This document shows, one piece after another, positions 1 to 12,432 of a stretch of DNA of 64,000 nt. Within the stretch, counting starts at the first letter, position 1; every line of letters begins with the position of its first letter. Below the pieces are notes generated by a model. It saw only the letters and a program-made list of their open reading frames with translations. It was not told where the DNA came from and did not search any database. The DNA comes from Isoetes taiwanensis (Eukaryota; Streptophyta; Lycopodiopsida; Isoetales; Isoetaceae). A program made the position numbers and the translations under genes. Location of the stretch: contig JAJEKV010000035.1 in the NCBI GenBank assembly GCA_021234155.1, positions 11,968,407-12,032,406 on the forward strand, written 5' to 3'.

Positions 1-1800
1 ATGCTCAAGACCGGGATTAATCTGGCGTGATAGTGCTCTGTCTTGGGCTTTGCAAGAGTAGAGGCATCCCATAGGGTGGCAGCATTGCCCATCCAATTGC
101 CCATTACAGCGCGCCGATCTCCCTCGGTGCCACCATCCGTTGGTAATCCATAGACCACCTCCTAAACCATCCCTTACGATTACTCGTGCCATACCCTCTT
201 CAGCAAATGGGGGCCCTCGTTAACAACACGCGGCTGTGGGGGCAAGCGATGCTCATCCATCCCATCCACCTTATGGCGGCAAGTAAGATGCTGCGCGATA
301 GAATCTTTGTAAAGGCGAAACCCCGTCTCATACAACAAAATGACGTCGGCATGCGGTGTCCTTCACTCCCAAGCTATATGTCAAGAAAGCTTTACGCACC
401 CTTTCCAACCTATCCCGCGGTTTTTGCTAAGCTGGCTGGGCCCCAAACCTCCACCCCATATATAGGCAAAGACCGACCAAAGCCCTAAGCGGGTGTGCTC
501 TCCTCGCCCGATCCGCGAGATCTATCCGACAACACGCGTTTTGCCCGTGCATATAAAGCCTTCCAAACCAGACCGGCTCTCCTCTCCACACACTCATCCC
601 ACGGCATGTTAGTAGTGAAATCAATTCCCGGATACTTGAAGCTCCGCACCATCTCCACTTCCCATCCCCTCAATAACTCCCGGATAGGGTGTTGCGAGGA
701 CGGATCGCGAAGCTTAGTTTTGTGCAAGTTCATCTTTCATCCCGTTGCCCCACGTAACCCATCGAGGGGCATCCAAATGCTACGCATACTGCTGGCCGTG
801 GTGGGCTAGCAAAGCTACATCATCCGCGATATAGTAACCGGCTCCACGAGGTCGCTTTCGATAATTGCACCCCGGTTCCCCATGGTGCGCATCCACGTCT
901 CCAAGCTATCAATGTACAACCCAAAAGCATTGGAGACAATGGGCAGCCCCGCTTAACTCCCATAGTGCTAGCTACCCGCCGATCTTCATAAGGCGGTGCA
1001 ACATAAATCCCATCATAAAGCTGGGTGCACCCCATTTCGCAACTCTGTGGAACTTCGCAATTCTTGCAACCTCTCGCCACATGTCTCTGCGGACGGTATC
1101 ATATGCGATCTTAAAATCTACAAAGCGGCAATACCAGTCCCGCCAATTCCGGCTTGCCTCCATCAACACTCTCAAAGTGAAGATATGGTCGGGCCGTGGA
1201 GTGAGGGGCCGGGCTGAAAAATTGCAGCACCCAATTGCCTCCTCCTCGGCCCACTTAGTGAGTTTCTTCTCCACCACCCATGCCAGAGCTTTGCAAACAA
1301 ATGAGCTTACCATAATCATCAGGTAATTAGCCAGCTCATCCATATTACCCGCTTTTATGCACAGGAACAACCTTACTAACCATCCACTCACGGGGGAGCC
1401 CCTCACTTTCGAGCACGGTTAATGATCACCGTTAGGGGCTCTACCACGATGGGCCACCCCATTTCAACAGCTTCGACTGCGGGCCCCGTAAATCCTTTGC
1501 CTTGCCATTCGCCCGGATGCACGAGACCTGCTGGACATCCTCCCGTGGTACTGCAGCACCTCTCCTACCTGATCCGGGACCACGGCATTAGCTCACCGGG
1601 GGTCATATAACTCCCAGCATAGCGGTGCATCCATTGCTCCACACTTACATTACCGGCCACCGGGCGGTATAACACCTTCGCCAAAAAGCTTTTGGCTCGC
1701 CATGAGCATGTCAAACGAGCTCACGGGTTTTACTGCCATGTATCTCCCCTTCTTGGCTTTTAAGAAGAGCTTATAGTCTTGCAGGGCCTGTGGCCGCAAT
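1..1800 (-). mobile_element. LINE (non-LTR retrotransposon) remnant, RT region, broken
   Basis: Reading the minus strand, pieces of a LINE reverse transcriptase appear in order but in different frames. A linker segment with ALQDYKLFLKAKKGRY lies near 1660-1790. The RT palm motif FVDFKIAYDTV, the counterpart of FVDFxKAFDTV, lies near 1090-1130. The GCPLSPMLLG motif lies near 930-960, and a FKYPGIDF segment (usually YKYLGxDF) near 630-650. Stops and frameshifts separate the pieces, so it is not functional. The 3' end is cut by the window edge. The sequence is GC-rich compared with the gene islands. The family call is firm; the exact outer limits are estimates. Confidence 0.75.
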
Positions 1801-1807
1801 TGTGGAT

Positions 1808-2462
1808 CTATGACTGGGCTCGACACCCGTGGAGTGATGCGTCACTCTCCATTGGGTTCAAGTCGAATAAGGCGGTGGCCCTCTAGTCACCTTGAGTCAA
1901 AGATGTAGATCTCCTGGAGGAGTAATCCCTACCGCCCCATCGGCCCGGGAGATGCAACCCAGGAATATCCTTTTTGGCTATGCATCCGGCGGGCTACAGT
2001 CAGGTCCCAACACTCTTCAACCTACTCTGCAAAGTGTGCACAGGAGGGGCGGATGGAGTGGACAACCCTAAGCCATGTTCTTATGCCAGCCAAATCTATT
2101 TGCCATGAATTAAATGCGCAATGACCTCACGGAGACCCAAGCCGTCGAGTCACCCCTTTGAGTCCGAGCCTTGGGTAGGATTCCCCATGTGATGTCTTGA
2201 TCTTTGTCTATGCGGTATGTGATGAGCCATCCTTCGAGATGGTTATGTGATGTTGATGTTGTATCTTGACAAGTATGTTTACGCTTCCGCAGCCTAGGTA
2301 GGCCCCGAGGGAAGACGGGGTAAATGACCCTTCATTCTTCGCCTTTGGAACTCATCAAGGTTGCGGTGATACGTGGAGGGGGCCCTCAGACGATGGGAGC
2401 TGGTATGGGGATGAACTCCTGTTTGTATACGGTCGGCACCGATATGATGAGGGGGCGCCACA
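1808..2462 (+). mobile_element. Ty3/gypsy-type LTR, 3' part, plus orientation
   Basis: This stretch is a diverged reverse complement of roughly 16546-17200 in this window. Shared landmarks are the segment reading gtatacggt..gcaccg, the segment tttacgcttccgcagc, and a stretch around ccatgttcttatgcc. It ends in ...CGCCACA and is followed two bases later by a tRNA-Met-like primer-binding site, so it is the 3' end of a 5' LTR. Its own 5' part is missing and is replaced by the LINE remnant at 1-1800. No intact polyprotein follows. Confidence 0.65.
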
Positions 2463-2464
2463 AG

Positions 2465-2475
2465 TGGTATCGAGC
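2465..2475 (+). promoter_or_regulatory. Retrotransposon primer-binding site (tRNA-iMet type)
   Basis: The sequence tggtatcgagc differs by one deleted base from the usual plant site TGGTATCAGAGC. It starts two bases after the end of the LTR at 2462, as expected for reverse-transcription priming in LTR elements. Confidence 0.6.
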
Positions 2476-2670
2476 AATGTTCTTGGAGACCAAGAGCAAA
2501 GCACTGGCCATGCTCCCAGTAGTACTAACTTGATAGGATCCTCAAACCTCGAAAAGTGGGAAATTTTTTTCTCATTTTTGTAGTATATGCTAAGCTAGTA
2601 ACAGTTAGATGAACTGGAACATAAAAAAAAGGACTAAAAACAGTGAGCCCAAAACTTCTAAGGCAAGGGG

Positions 2671-2737
2671 GTCTCACACGTCACGCCAGGACTAAAAACA
2701 AAACTTCAGTTTTTGAGCTGGGTGCAACGTGTGAGAC
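2671..2737. repeat. 67-bp foldback module, copy 1
   Basis: The module starts GTCTCACAC and ends GTGTGAGAC. Its two halves are imperfect reverse complements over about 30 bases each, around an AAAACTTC-type centre. It is one of three copies with identical length. Confidence 0.8.
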
Positions 2738-2822
2738 ATTAGGCCATAAACACCTTAATACTTGATGAATTTTAAAAAGGTAACATGCTAGATCGAGTTT
2801 TAGGTAAGAGTTAGTTAGATTT

Positions 2823-3041
2823 GTATATTAGACCCAAGAAGTGTACGAGCAGATAGAGCGAGAAATACAAGAAGAGGAGAGGGTAGAACGAGGGCAGGAG
2901 ACCAAGGTTCAAGAAGCAGTAGAGCAGAAGCTGGTCCAACATTTCGAAGACTCAACAGCCTGCACAATACATGCCAAGAGAGTAACTCTAATGAAGAAAG
3001 ATATGCACTTAGCTAGTCATATCAAAGGAGAGCCTTATTAA
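2823..3041 (+). CDS. Gag-like hydrophilic ORF fragment
   Basis: An open stretch of about 66-72 codons is very rich in E, Q, K and R (for example [18 protein letters not shown]) and would form a charged helix. It lies downstream of a gypsy LTR and primer-binding site, which is where gag begins in such elements, and upstream of two of the foldback modules. No domain was recognised. It may be the remains of a gag N-terminus or a chance opening in purine-rich sequence. Confidence 0.3.
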
Positions 3042-3182
3042 TTTCGTAAATGATAAATTTTGTTTAATACAAAGTGTTTTAGAGTAAATTATAAGTGTAT
3101 GAAGTTACTTAACTAAGTCGAGTTAGTAAGTTCCAGCTTTTGTCTTAGTCAAAACAAACATTTTAGATCAATTTGAGAGGAT

Positions 3183-3249
3183 GTCTCACACGTCGCGCCA
3201 GGACTAAAAACAAAACTTCAGTTTTTGATCTGGGCGCAATGTGTGAGAC
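3183..3249. repeat. 67-bp foldback module, copy 2
   Basis: Same 67-bp length and same GTCTCACAC/GTGTGAGAC ends as the copies at 2671 and 3398. It is the most symmetrical of the three: the arms pair through GCGCC and the AAAAAC/GTTTTT tracts. Confidence 0.8.
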
Positions 3250-3397
3250 CTTCATACCTAAACTAGTCCTAAACTAGACCAAAACCACCTCTAAATCGAC
3301 CAAGTAAGGGGTCAATTCTGCCTAAATCGATGAGCCTAGCATGATTAGACCCTTAGATCACCCAAATTGGACAAGTTTTGACCAAAATGGTGCCGAT

Positions 3398-3464
3398 ATC
3401 TCACACGTCGCGCCAGGAGCAAAAACAAAACTTCAGTTTTTGATCTGGGTGCAATGTGTGAGAC
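3398..3464. repeat. 67-bp foldback module, copy 3
   Basis: Third copy, again exactly 67 bases, with the first base of the left end changed (ATCTCACAC). The spacing between copies (512 and 215 bases) is irregular, so they are dispersed modules and not a tandem array. Confidence 0.8.
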
Positions 3465-4139
3465 CTCGAAACTTTGAACCTCCATAACTTGAGCTACAGA
3501 GCTCCAAATCGCCTGAAATTTGTTGCAATAGCTCAAAATGACCAAAATTGCTCAAACCCTTGAATTGTTCTTCCGAACTGTGGTTTGTTTGTAAATAGAA
3601 GCATACCCCATTAGTACCTCGCAAGTATTGCTCTCGGCTCAAAGCTGATGCCTTACTCCTAGATAGAAGTGCCCAAGAACACCCCTTTGTTATAGTCATC
3701 TAGACCTCAGCATAGCAACCCAAGTCCAACTGTTGGTACATCACCTCTGCTCATGCCAAAGGCATAAACCTTGACCTAATTTTGTGTCCTTCTAATAGAG
3801 TTTGACTTATACAGCCGCCACATTAACACTCCCTATTGCCAGGATACCTAGAAAGGAGCTAGAGTCTAGAGCTGCCCAAGTCACTCCATGTGTAGAGATT
3901 GGACTACCCCAAACCAACTTTGCTAGGACCTTAGAGTATGCCTCAAACATTATGAAGGCTTTGCAAAACAAACCTCATTTCACGCCATACCACACGTTCT
4001 AATGTCCATAGACTTGTAGATTATAGATATGTCTCCAGTTAATGCTTCTTGAGCCATCTTGCTTGCTTATAGATCCCAAAATGTTGCAGGAGAGCCCTTC
4101 AAGTAGACCCTTAGACTCTAGAATATACGAGCGTTGCTT

Positions 4140-5480
4140 TCGAAGTACAGGGCCAGAGCCACAGAAGAGCTAGAGGCGCAATTTCTTGAAGACATCAAGG
4201 TCCCAGCCGATGTACAGACAGATAAGGAGAGGAGACCGAAGAGGCAGACCCAAGAGAGGGAAGCTCAACGACAAACACCTCAACCGACAAACGAGTAGAA
4301 CAGGACACCACCGGCCTATCATCAATCTTAATCAAATGGGAAGAATATTTGGTAACCAACGGCATCAAGAATTTTCTAGATGTCAACCTCCCGGCTACCA
4401 CATCCACGAGGTCACATCAAAAAGAGGATCTCGATGCCTTCACCAACTCGACGCACATGAGTTTCAAATGGAAGAATGCAAGGCAGAAAAATACAGATGT
4501 AGGAAGACATTAGACATCGATGCCGCGTTAGCATCACGAGCTAGGGCCAGAGGGCATAATCTTCCGTCGAGGAGAGAAGTCATGGCGACACAGGAGCGTA
4601 TAGAAACCGGAGGGAAGACCACCACGACCTTGCAGCCCAGTAGTTCAAGCGAATGTCATGCAACGTCAACAAAAGGAGCAACCAAGCTAGGCAACCACAA
4701 AGCACCTAAGGCTGACCAGGACGAGCTTCCAGCTCCCTTGCACCAGCAGGAGAACTTTCATCGGTTCCAAAAAGTAGGAGACCATGAGGGGGAGGAGACG
4801 CATATCAGGGAACATCTCCGACTTGGAGGCCTATATCAGCATTATGGGCAATATCAAGGAGGAGAATATTCCGTTCGAACAAGAATTCCGAATCCAGAAA
4901 CACCTAGAAACCAAAGGAAGGACGACTTTACTACGTCATCCAAGGAGTGCGAGACTCGAATGGATAGGGCCCAAAGGACGGAGGAGACGACCTAGCCAGC
5001 AGGTACAAATCACGCAAAGGCAACCAGAAGGAGCCATGGTAGGGGCAATGGAGATGACCACACTTCCAGGCACAGGAGAGGCACCTCGGAATGAAGCAAA
5101 GCCCAAGCAACAGGAGTCGCACTCAGAAATTCAACCTGTGGAGGAATGACAATGACTGCCTACCGACCACGATCTCAGAGCTTCGAAGACATTCAAGAAT
5201 GCCCGACTGCAACAGCCAGGTGACCCTACTCAAGCGATCAATGGCACCGCACATTGGCAATCTTGCAACGACACACCGCATGTAGGGACGTTGAGCGGTC
5301 CACACATTAAGGAGGAGCATCTTTTTCAAGGGATCACATCGACGAACACTCTTCGCAACTTGGCGTGACGAGCTCGGATCAGACATGAAGCTCAACAATA
5401 GTAGCAGCATCTCAAGGAATCCCGGAGTGAACCAGAACGAAGAAGATGCAGCAAAACCGAAGAATCAAATGCCATAGGAG
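4140..5480 (+). other. Coding-like but broken repetitive sequence, identity unknown
   Basis: This purine-rich stretch shows several open segments in different plus frames. Around 4280-4530 one frame reads ILIKWEEYLVTNGIKNFL and ends in a stop. Another frame reads through about 4784-5149 and includes ISDLEAYISIMGNIKEENIP. A third is open at 4186-4995 but has low-complexity composition. The pattern fits a decayed retroelement polyprotein or gag with frameshifts, downstream of the LTR and primer site near 2.4 kb. No RT, integrase or protease motif was found. Similar composition returns at 7.8-9.2 kb, on the other side of a LINE. Confidence 0.35.
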
Positions 5481-5569
5481 GAGGGAAAATCCTAAAGAAG
5501 TATAAACATTCAGGTAGATCTTCGTAGTTGTTTTGGAAAAGTGGATGAATTAAAATCCCAATGTAAAGG

Positions 5570-7775
5570 CGTATAGAATAGAATAGAATAGAATACATTT
5601 GTGTCCTTTGTGCCATAAGGCCCCTGGACTTGTGTAGCATGGGCGAGCTCCCTAAAAGGGTGCTACTAGCACAACACGCTGTTACAATGTAGCCTTTTCG
5701 GAAGGCTGACTTTTTCCTTTTAATACCGGCACCCCACTTTTACCTCGGCTTCTTGGCCGTGCAGTGATGCGTCGTTATCAATCAGCTTTTAGCTGAGTAA
5801 TTTGTGTGAGGCTATATGAGTCGTTTTGTACGGATCATATTACAAGCCCTCTTTCACTGTGTAATCATATTACAAGCCCTCTTTCTCTGTGTACCTCTCT
5901 CAGGTTCCGGGTCGTCATTCGTGGGATCGCGCTCGCTAGATCACTTAGTGATTACCGTCATCTTCATCGCCTTGTGGACCGGTTCTCCCCACCTTATATT
6001 CCTATATCCGTCCCCTCGATGTCTCCGTAAGTCCGGGCAAATACTAATCATATGATTCTCATCCTCTATTCTCCCCCGCCGCCGCATTCTCCCGTGATAT
6101 CCCGCCTTCCTTGTCTACCCCTCTCCACCTGTTTTTTCTATTCTCGGATCATGGCTTCCCATCCTAAATCGCTAGCATGTCCCTTCTGTTTTCCCCCTTA
6201 GTTATCCTCAGATATCGATGTCCTATTTGTTGGTGCGGATTAAAACCCGTATGAGCCGGCCTGTCTTTGGGTCCATTATGCACGTGCAGCCATGCTCTTG
6301 TTGCCGTGGTTCCCCTCCTCATTCCATTTGCCCCTCTTCTATTAGGTCACTCAGTTCAATCCCATTTGTGCGGTCCATGTTGCCACCTCCTTAAACCATC
6401 CTTTGCTTTCGAGGATATGTGATTTTGGCGATTCTATGATTGCAATGCTGACCGATTTTTCCTTGTCTGTCTCCCGCGTTATCTCTGAAAGGTGTATCTT
6501 ATAGTTCTCTCCCATGCTCTCACTTCCATCGGTTTTACCTGTTTGAAAGTACCATGATTGTTAGTGGTGTGTTTGTCCTCACCACAATTCTCATCATGCC
6601 ATTGCCTAAGAATTCCTTCCCTTTTCCGCTTTCTCTCTCATTGGGTCTGGCCCCATGCTTCCGCTCCGTATAATGGGTGGTAGCTATTCTTGATTGAATA
6701 GATAGCATTTGATATCCCAATCGGTTATTCTACTTTACAAAAAGTTTTCATGTTGAAGTAGCTTCCTATAGCTGATTGAAATCGGCATTGGCTCCTTTGG
6801 TCCATTTCCCGTCGTGCCGCGTGTCATACCCTAGATATCCGTATTCGTTGGTTCCTCTATCTCTCTATTACCTTTATATTTAAAAGGTTTATGCCCTGTT
6901 CTTGTGTCCAAAGATGACTATCTTAGTTTTGCTAGATTCACCGTCATACTGTATCCTCCACGAGAATTGTTCTAGAATTTTGAGCAGTCTATGCATTCCT
7001 TTGTTCTTTGTTGCCATCATACTAAGATCATCCGCGTATAGCATTATTGGTACCTTCGTGTCTCCTAGCGTTGGGGCATGCTCGTCTCCCTTACGTTACG
7101 CTTTATGTATCCCCTAGAGGCGTCTATATATATTCCAAACGATTGTTGGGGATAACGGGCATCCTCGCTTTACCCCCTGTCACGGGTTATCTACCGTCCT
7201 TCTGTTCCATTTTAGCATACACCTTGTGGTATAGTCTTGCTATGGATCCTACCATATTTCTCGGGGCCTGCATGTCCATCAATCTCTTTAGCAGCTTCTC
7301 TCTCGGAACCGTATCGAATGCTTTTCTGAAATCTACAAAGCAGCAGATTATTTTCTTTCCCTGCAATTTGTTCTGCTCTATTAATATCCGTAGGGTCACT
7401 AGATGATCTGTGGTTGAGTGCTCCGGTCTGAACCCTGCTTGCCCCTGTGCTCTCATATTTCCTTCTTCTGCCCATTTCTTTAGTTTATTATCCAATACCT
7501 TTCCAAACCATTTTGCGAAAATCGAGCTTACCATTATTGTTCTATAATTCCCTGGATCTTTTCTATTCCCTGTCTTATGTAAAGGTATGACTCTGTTGTA
7601 TGTCCATCTGTCTGGGAGTCCTGTATGTATGATGCCGTTAAAAATGTCTGTAACCTGTCTGCCGATTTCTAATTCGGCACACTTCAGCAGTTCCGGGTGT
7701 TCACAGATATAGTGGAGAAACATGAGTTTAGAGTCATGTTTTACGGATTTAGCGCTTAGATCAGGAAGCTCCTTC
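5570..7775 (-). mobile_element. LINE, 5'-truncated, with (TATTC)n tail, broken RT
   Basis: On the minus strand the RT domain is readable from about 7770: NRVIPLHKTGNRKDPGNYRT, then AGFRPEHSTTDHLVTLRILI, then FVDFRKAFDTVPREKLL. The frame breaks near 7187. VKRGCPLSP follows at about 7130-7180 in a second frame, and the catalytic LYADD at 7027-7038 in a third. Further on come an LYGAEAWG segment near 6640-6680 and decayed 3' sequence. The element ends in a (GAATA)n run at 5576-5600, which is a TATTC tail on the element strand. The endonuclease and ORF1 are absent, as in a typical 5'-truncated insertion. It splits two regions of similar coding-like composition. Confidence 0.8.
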
Positions 7776-7779
7776 ACTT

Positions 7780-9240
7780 CGACTACCAAATGAGGAAGCA
7801 AGGAAGCACAACTATAGCCCAAGATCAAAATGGAAGAGCAAGTACGAGGGAGAAACGACCAGAGCCCAAGCAAACCTTCAACTCCAAACACTTCGGGAAG
7901 TGCCCTCAAGTAGAAGACTGCTCGTCCACCCAATGTCAGAACAAGAGACAACACCGGTCATGTCAAGATCATCAGCGCTGCACCAGGACATCGTCAGGGC
8001 GCAACACTACCTCTTGTATGACACGAGTGGCCTCAACAATAGAAGAAGGAATGACCCGACATCAACGAGCCAACTAAGAAGGCAACATCTCGACGACCAT
8101 AATTCCACCTCATGGTAATATAGGGTGATGCGCTATGACACGCGACGAGGAGATATGCCTTCAACAACTAAGTGATGGCTTCGTCAGGTACTCCTACCAG
8201 TAATTAGAAGAGAAGAAGCCGATCGTATCTCCGACATGGGGACATCAAATGCCCAGGGTAGAAGCATTCGACACCTTAACGACAAGGATAGCGACTGAAG
8301 CACCTTCGGCAAAAAGAGAGTTCAGGATAATAGCCAGGCTATTCAACGACAAGAGTATATCTAAGGCAGGTACTTCTTCAACTCAAGGGTCAAGCTGCGC
8401 AGATATAAGGATCCATCATCCTGACAACATAGCCAGCAGGGAGGAGAGCCATGATGCTTTACGTGCCAGAGAGACCGACATGCATAGAGGGACAAAGGTC
8501 AGGAACTGAAAGCTGGAGAACTGCTAGCAACCGACTTCTTCCACGAGCTCCCTAGAGGCAACAGGAGGATCAAAACTGACGAGCACAATCAAAGCCACCG
8601 AAAGGTACCTCAAGACAAGAAAACAGCATAGCACTGTGGAACGTGACAACGTCCAAGCCATGTGATCGAGGGGATCAAACAAGTAAGATTGGAAGCTCGA
8701 TGGAGAAGCGACTAGGTGAGCCGAGCCGATGACTTGCACGCGGACTTGCATGCAACTTTCTGAACCCAGGGATCGACGATTCAAAGAGCAATGGCAGAAG
8801 AGAACAACTCCAGAGGAGTATAGCCAAAGGAATCGCGCACAGCCTCAAGAGGCGCCTCCGAATAGCTTCAAGTACCATGAAGGGGGGAACAATTACAGCC
8901 CAAGAATAGGATCAGGAAGCAGGCCAAAATGTCAAAGCATCAACGACCAGCACACCTTTAGTTATAATGTAATGCAAAGCGTGTTGTGCCATAGCCAACA
9001 AACACCGGAGGGCCCAAGCATATCAACAAGTTACCCCGGAGTACGAGCCAACGTACAAATAGGAGGATATAGATCGTCAACACCATTGCACCGGGAGGAA
9101 CACCGATGACACTGCCAAGGAGTAGGCGTGCAACTCGAAGGGAGGCACAAGGGGGAATGGGACCTGCCCCCACCATTGTGCATGGTTAAAATGGGTCCTT
9201 CCTTCACCAAATTTACAATGATCATGATCAATTTTACAAC
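7780..9240 (+). other. Coding-like but broken repetitive sequence, identity unknown
   Basis: Composition and style resemble 4140-5480: purine-rich plus strand, many short overlapping open segments (7790-8077, 7900-8118, 8249-8509, 8729-9109), none with a recognisable domain. One frame at 7900-8118 contains SALHQDIVRAQHYLLYD, which looks more protein-like than the rest. The LINE at 5570-7775 may have split one older element into this part and the 4.1-5.5 kb part. That is inference; target-site duplications were not seen. Confidence 0.3.
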
Positions 9241-9929
9241 GAGACATTTAACCCGTGAAATTGGTCATGGCAGTTAGGAAAAGAAGATGAAATATAGCAC
9301 CTCTAGCTTCATCTCTAATTCGAGCAGTAGCAACAACTCAAAATAGATGAAGGTAGAGACTATGAAAAGAAGATAGACTCGACCATGAGTAGCATCCGAA
9401 AAACCAAGAAACTTAAAGCAGTTCTCAAGTAAGAATAGGGATCAGGCTTAGAGGCAAAGGCTTGGTTGAACGAGATGGAAGAGTTTAAATGAAAGATGAG
9501 AATAAGGGAAAAGTTGTGACAACCAACCTAAAGGGGCAGCTAGAGTTTGGTAAACAAATAGCCTGTAAAAAGAAAAAAACTATTGATTTAAGACGTTTGT
9601 GAAGGCCTTCAGAAGTCATTATGTGCCAAGGTCTAGGTGCAAGGGTTTTATAGGCTAACATATGGAAACTCATTGGTGGCAACTTACATTAAAGAATTTA
9701 TGAAGTCATCCTTGTTCTTGCCAAACATAAGCGAGAGGAGAGCGGTTGAGAGCTACATTGAGGAGCAACCCAAGCCAACGGCATTAAAATGATGGTAACT
9801 CAAGATCGGCAGCAAAAGCAAAGGATAAGGCCATCAACTTTAAGGAAATTAATATTGTTATCAGAGCTTTCATGTAGACTAATCTCAGAAGGATCTCCCA
9901 AGCCACCAGTTCTTGTGGCTCAAAACAAT
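9241..9929. other. No gene recognised
   Basis: AT-rich intergenic sequence with only short chance openings. It leads into the polypyrimidine tract at about 9930. Confidence 0.6.
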
Positions 9930-10378
9930 ATGGCTCCATTTTTCCCTTTTCTCATGCCCTTTTTCCTTCTCTCCTCACCACCCCTTTCCTCTTCCCCTTT
10001 TTCTCCTACCCTTTTTCCCTTCCATTTTCCTCGTGTCCTCAGCCTTTCCCTCTTCCAATTTTCTCAGTGTTCTCTTCCTTCTTCACTTGCTCCCTTTCTT
10101 TTCTTTTTCTTTCCCCTTACCTTTTCGTGTGCATTTTTCCTTTTATTTTTCCCTTTCCCTCTTTCCCTTTTCCCCCACGCCTTTTTGCACTTCACTTTTC
10201 CCCTTTCCTTCCTCCTCCTTTTTCCTTTTCCCTTTCCCCTTAAGAGATCAAAGCATGATCAATCATAGTGGTGGGAAGTCGTGCGATAAATCTTGGCCTT
10301 CGGGTGCAATCAGATGATCTCAACCGTTCAAATTAGGGTTTTATTCATGACATACTTACACTATAATTTTATAATATG
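9930..10378 (+). repeat. Polypyrimidine-tract repeat, copy 1 (short tract)
   Basis: About 310 bases of nearly pure C/T on the plus strand (9930-10240) run into the segment cttaagagatcaaagc. About 120 bases of unique-looking sequence follow, with landmarks agtggtgggaagtc and gcgataaatcttggcct. The same order recurs at 14.6-15.95 kb with a tract four times longer. Long F/S/P-rich openings across the tract are artefacts of composition. The copy stops at the 3' tail of the LINE at 10379. Confidence 0.75.
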
Positions 10379-10460
10379 TAATAATGTAATGTAATGTATT
10401 AGTCAAGCTCACTTTGGGCCTTGAAAGACCATGGAGCTTCCAAGTACAGGTTTAAGCAAT

Positions 10461-11306
10461 TTACAACTGCAATAATAAAGAACGGTGTGTATCTACCGCC
10501 TTAAAATATGGACCTAATATTAGAGGTGACAACTGAAATAAAGATTTAAAATCACGTGCTTGAATGCCGAACTTGTCTCTTATCTCCTTGTAAGCGGGGC
10601 AGCCTGTAAAAACATGATGCTCATCGTCAATGCTATCTGACTCACAAACTTTACATAGCCTCTCCTCAACTGGGATTTTATGCCAACGTCCTGTCTCCAT
10701 TGCAAGTCTGTGTGAACTCGTCCTGTACCTCGCTATGACCTGCTTAAAATATTTTGGCATATTAGCATTTATATAGTCTTGACTCTTATACTCACTGATT
10801 GAATTTACACATGATATGTAATGCGTTAGCCGGCTGCCCTGAACTGCCCATAAGCGTTCAATGGAAAGCTGCTCAAGCAGTGTCCTTGTATCTTCCTTAT
10901 TTTCTGGCCAATTCGTATCAGTTACCCCCCATTTACTTGCCCAATTCTTCAGATCATGTAACCATCCCTGCTGATCCGTGGACACAAATGCTTGATATGA
11001 GATGTGATCAGATGCTTGATTCTTCACCCTGTTGACAAAATTGATTGCTTGAAATAGTGCTTCAAGCTCAAGTGGGAACATCCCTGTTTCTGCAAGCATT
11101 ATTGCATATTGTGTCTGTGCTTTGATACCTAACTCTTCTCGTATGAATACTTTTTGCACGGATTCAATCTGTCCCCAAAGCTTAGATGAGATACTTGGCC
11201 CCCAAATCGGTGCTCCATAAAGCAAAACCGGTTGCACTAAGGTCTTATATAAGATCTTTTTGAGCCCCCAATCTGAAAGTGATGCCTTTGAGCATTTTAC
11301 AAGCAT
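10461..11306 (-). CDS. LINE ORF2 C-terminal segment with zinc-knuckle-like motif
   Basis: This is an open segment of 281 codons, the downstream part of ORF2 in the LINE at 10379-14480. It opens with TLVQPVLLYGAPIWGPSI, the usual segment after the RT thumb in LINEs. Near its end it has CKVCESDSIDDEHHVFTGCP, the CxxC-H-C zinc-binding motif seen at the C-terminus of many plant LINE ORF2 proteins. It ends at a stop at 10461. It is separated from the RT core by a stop at about 11352 and the gap that follows, so it is part of a broken ORF and not a separate gene. Confidence 0.8.
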   Translation of the reverse strand: MLVKCSKASLSDWGLKKILYKTLVQPVLLYGAPIWGPSISSKLWGQIESVQKVFIREELGIKAQTQYAIMLAETGMFPLELEALFQAINFVNRVKNQASDHISYQAFVSTDQQGWLHDLKNWASKWGVTDTNWPENKEDTRTLLEQLSIERLWAVQGSRLTHYISCVNSISEYKSQDYINANMPKYFKQVIARYRTSSHRLAMETGRWHKIPVEERLCKVCESDSIDDEHHVFTGCPAYKEIRDKFGIQARDFKSLFQLSPLILGPYFKAVDTHRSLLLQL

Positions 11307-11351
11307 GCTATATAGAGCAGATTTTCCTCCAGTTACTCTTCTCTTAATACA

Positions 11352-12432
11352 TTACTTCCAATTATATTTTGCCGAGAAATCTAGCCCCAAGTATTTATAG
11401 CTCTCCACTGTTTCTAGCTCTTGTCCCTGATAGACAAATGTTGGCATGTCCTTTGTTCCAAAGACCATTATCTTTGATTTTGATGTATTTACTCGCATTG
11501 TCTTCTCCTCACAAAAGGACTCCAAGATGTCCAAGAGATCTTGCAATGCTTTCTTCTTGTTTGCAACCAAGACCACATCATCAGCATACAATAACAATTG
11601 TATTTAAATGCATACCCAATCTCGTTCCTGCCAAAGAGCGATCACGCATCCATTCTTCCAATTCTTCTATGAAGAGGCCAAACAAAGTTGGAGACAATGG
11701 GCATCCCTTATTCTTGACTATTGTATCCAAATCACCTGATAATTTGATAAGCACTTCAGCGTATAGCTGTGAAATAGCACTGCTCATCTCTACTGAAACT
11801 CCAATTTGTGCCATTCTTTCGCCTAGTTCTCTTCGTGGGACAGTATCAAATGCCTTGGCGAAATCTATGAATGCAACATATAATACCTTATTTGGCTTTT
11901 TGGCTCTCTCAACGAGCACACGCAATGTCAGAGCATGGTCAAGTATATTATGCCCTCTTCTAAAACCTGCTTGACAAAAGGAACGCTTGTTATTTGCCTC
12001 TGCCCATGTGCTCAATTTGCATTCCAATAAGCTGCCTAATATTTTGGCAAAAACACTCCCAATTAGTATAGTTCTGTAATTGCTTGCATCCTTCTTGTCC
12101 CCTGATTTATGGATTGGGTGGACACAGTTCATCTTCCAGTTTTCTGGCAATCCTTGTCTGATGCACCCATTTAGCAGTCTTGTGAGAGAAGATAACGTCC
12201 TCTGCCCTCCCCATTTGAACAATTCCACACAAAGTCCTTCTGAATCCTGTGCTTTGTTATTTTCCATATCAGCAATAATATCTCCTACCTCTATCTCTGT
12301 AAACAAATCCGTTTGTGTGGCTGAAACCTGCATGCAACCTGCGCCTTCTTTATTGTAAATATCATGTACCAATTTTAGCAATGCCTCTATTTTTAAAGTA
12401 TACTTTTTTGATCTTCCCTTCAGGATGTCCAA
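11352..12432 (-). pseudogene. LINE ORF2 reverse transcriptase core, one frameshift
   Basis: From 12432 the minus strand reads DKKDASNYRTILIGSVFAKI, then CQAGFRRGHNILDHALTLRV, then AFIDFAKAFDTVPRREL, and KGCPLSPTLFGLFIEELEEW. These are the ordered motifs of a LINE RT. The frame slips near 11597. In the next frame the catalytic YADD at 11577-11588 is intact and is followed by SKSKIMVFG and SYKYLGLDF, ending at 11352. The family reverse-transcribes RNA at a nicked target. Here the single frameshift immediately before the active site and the stop after it would prevent a full product. Confidence 0.85.
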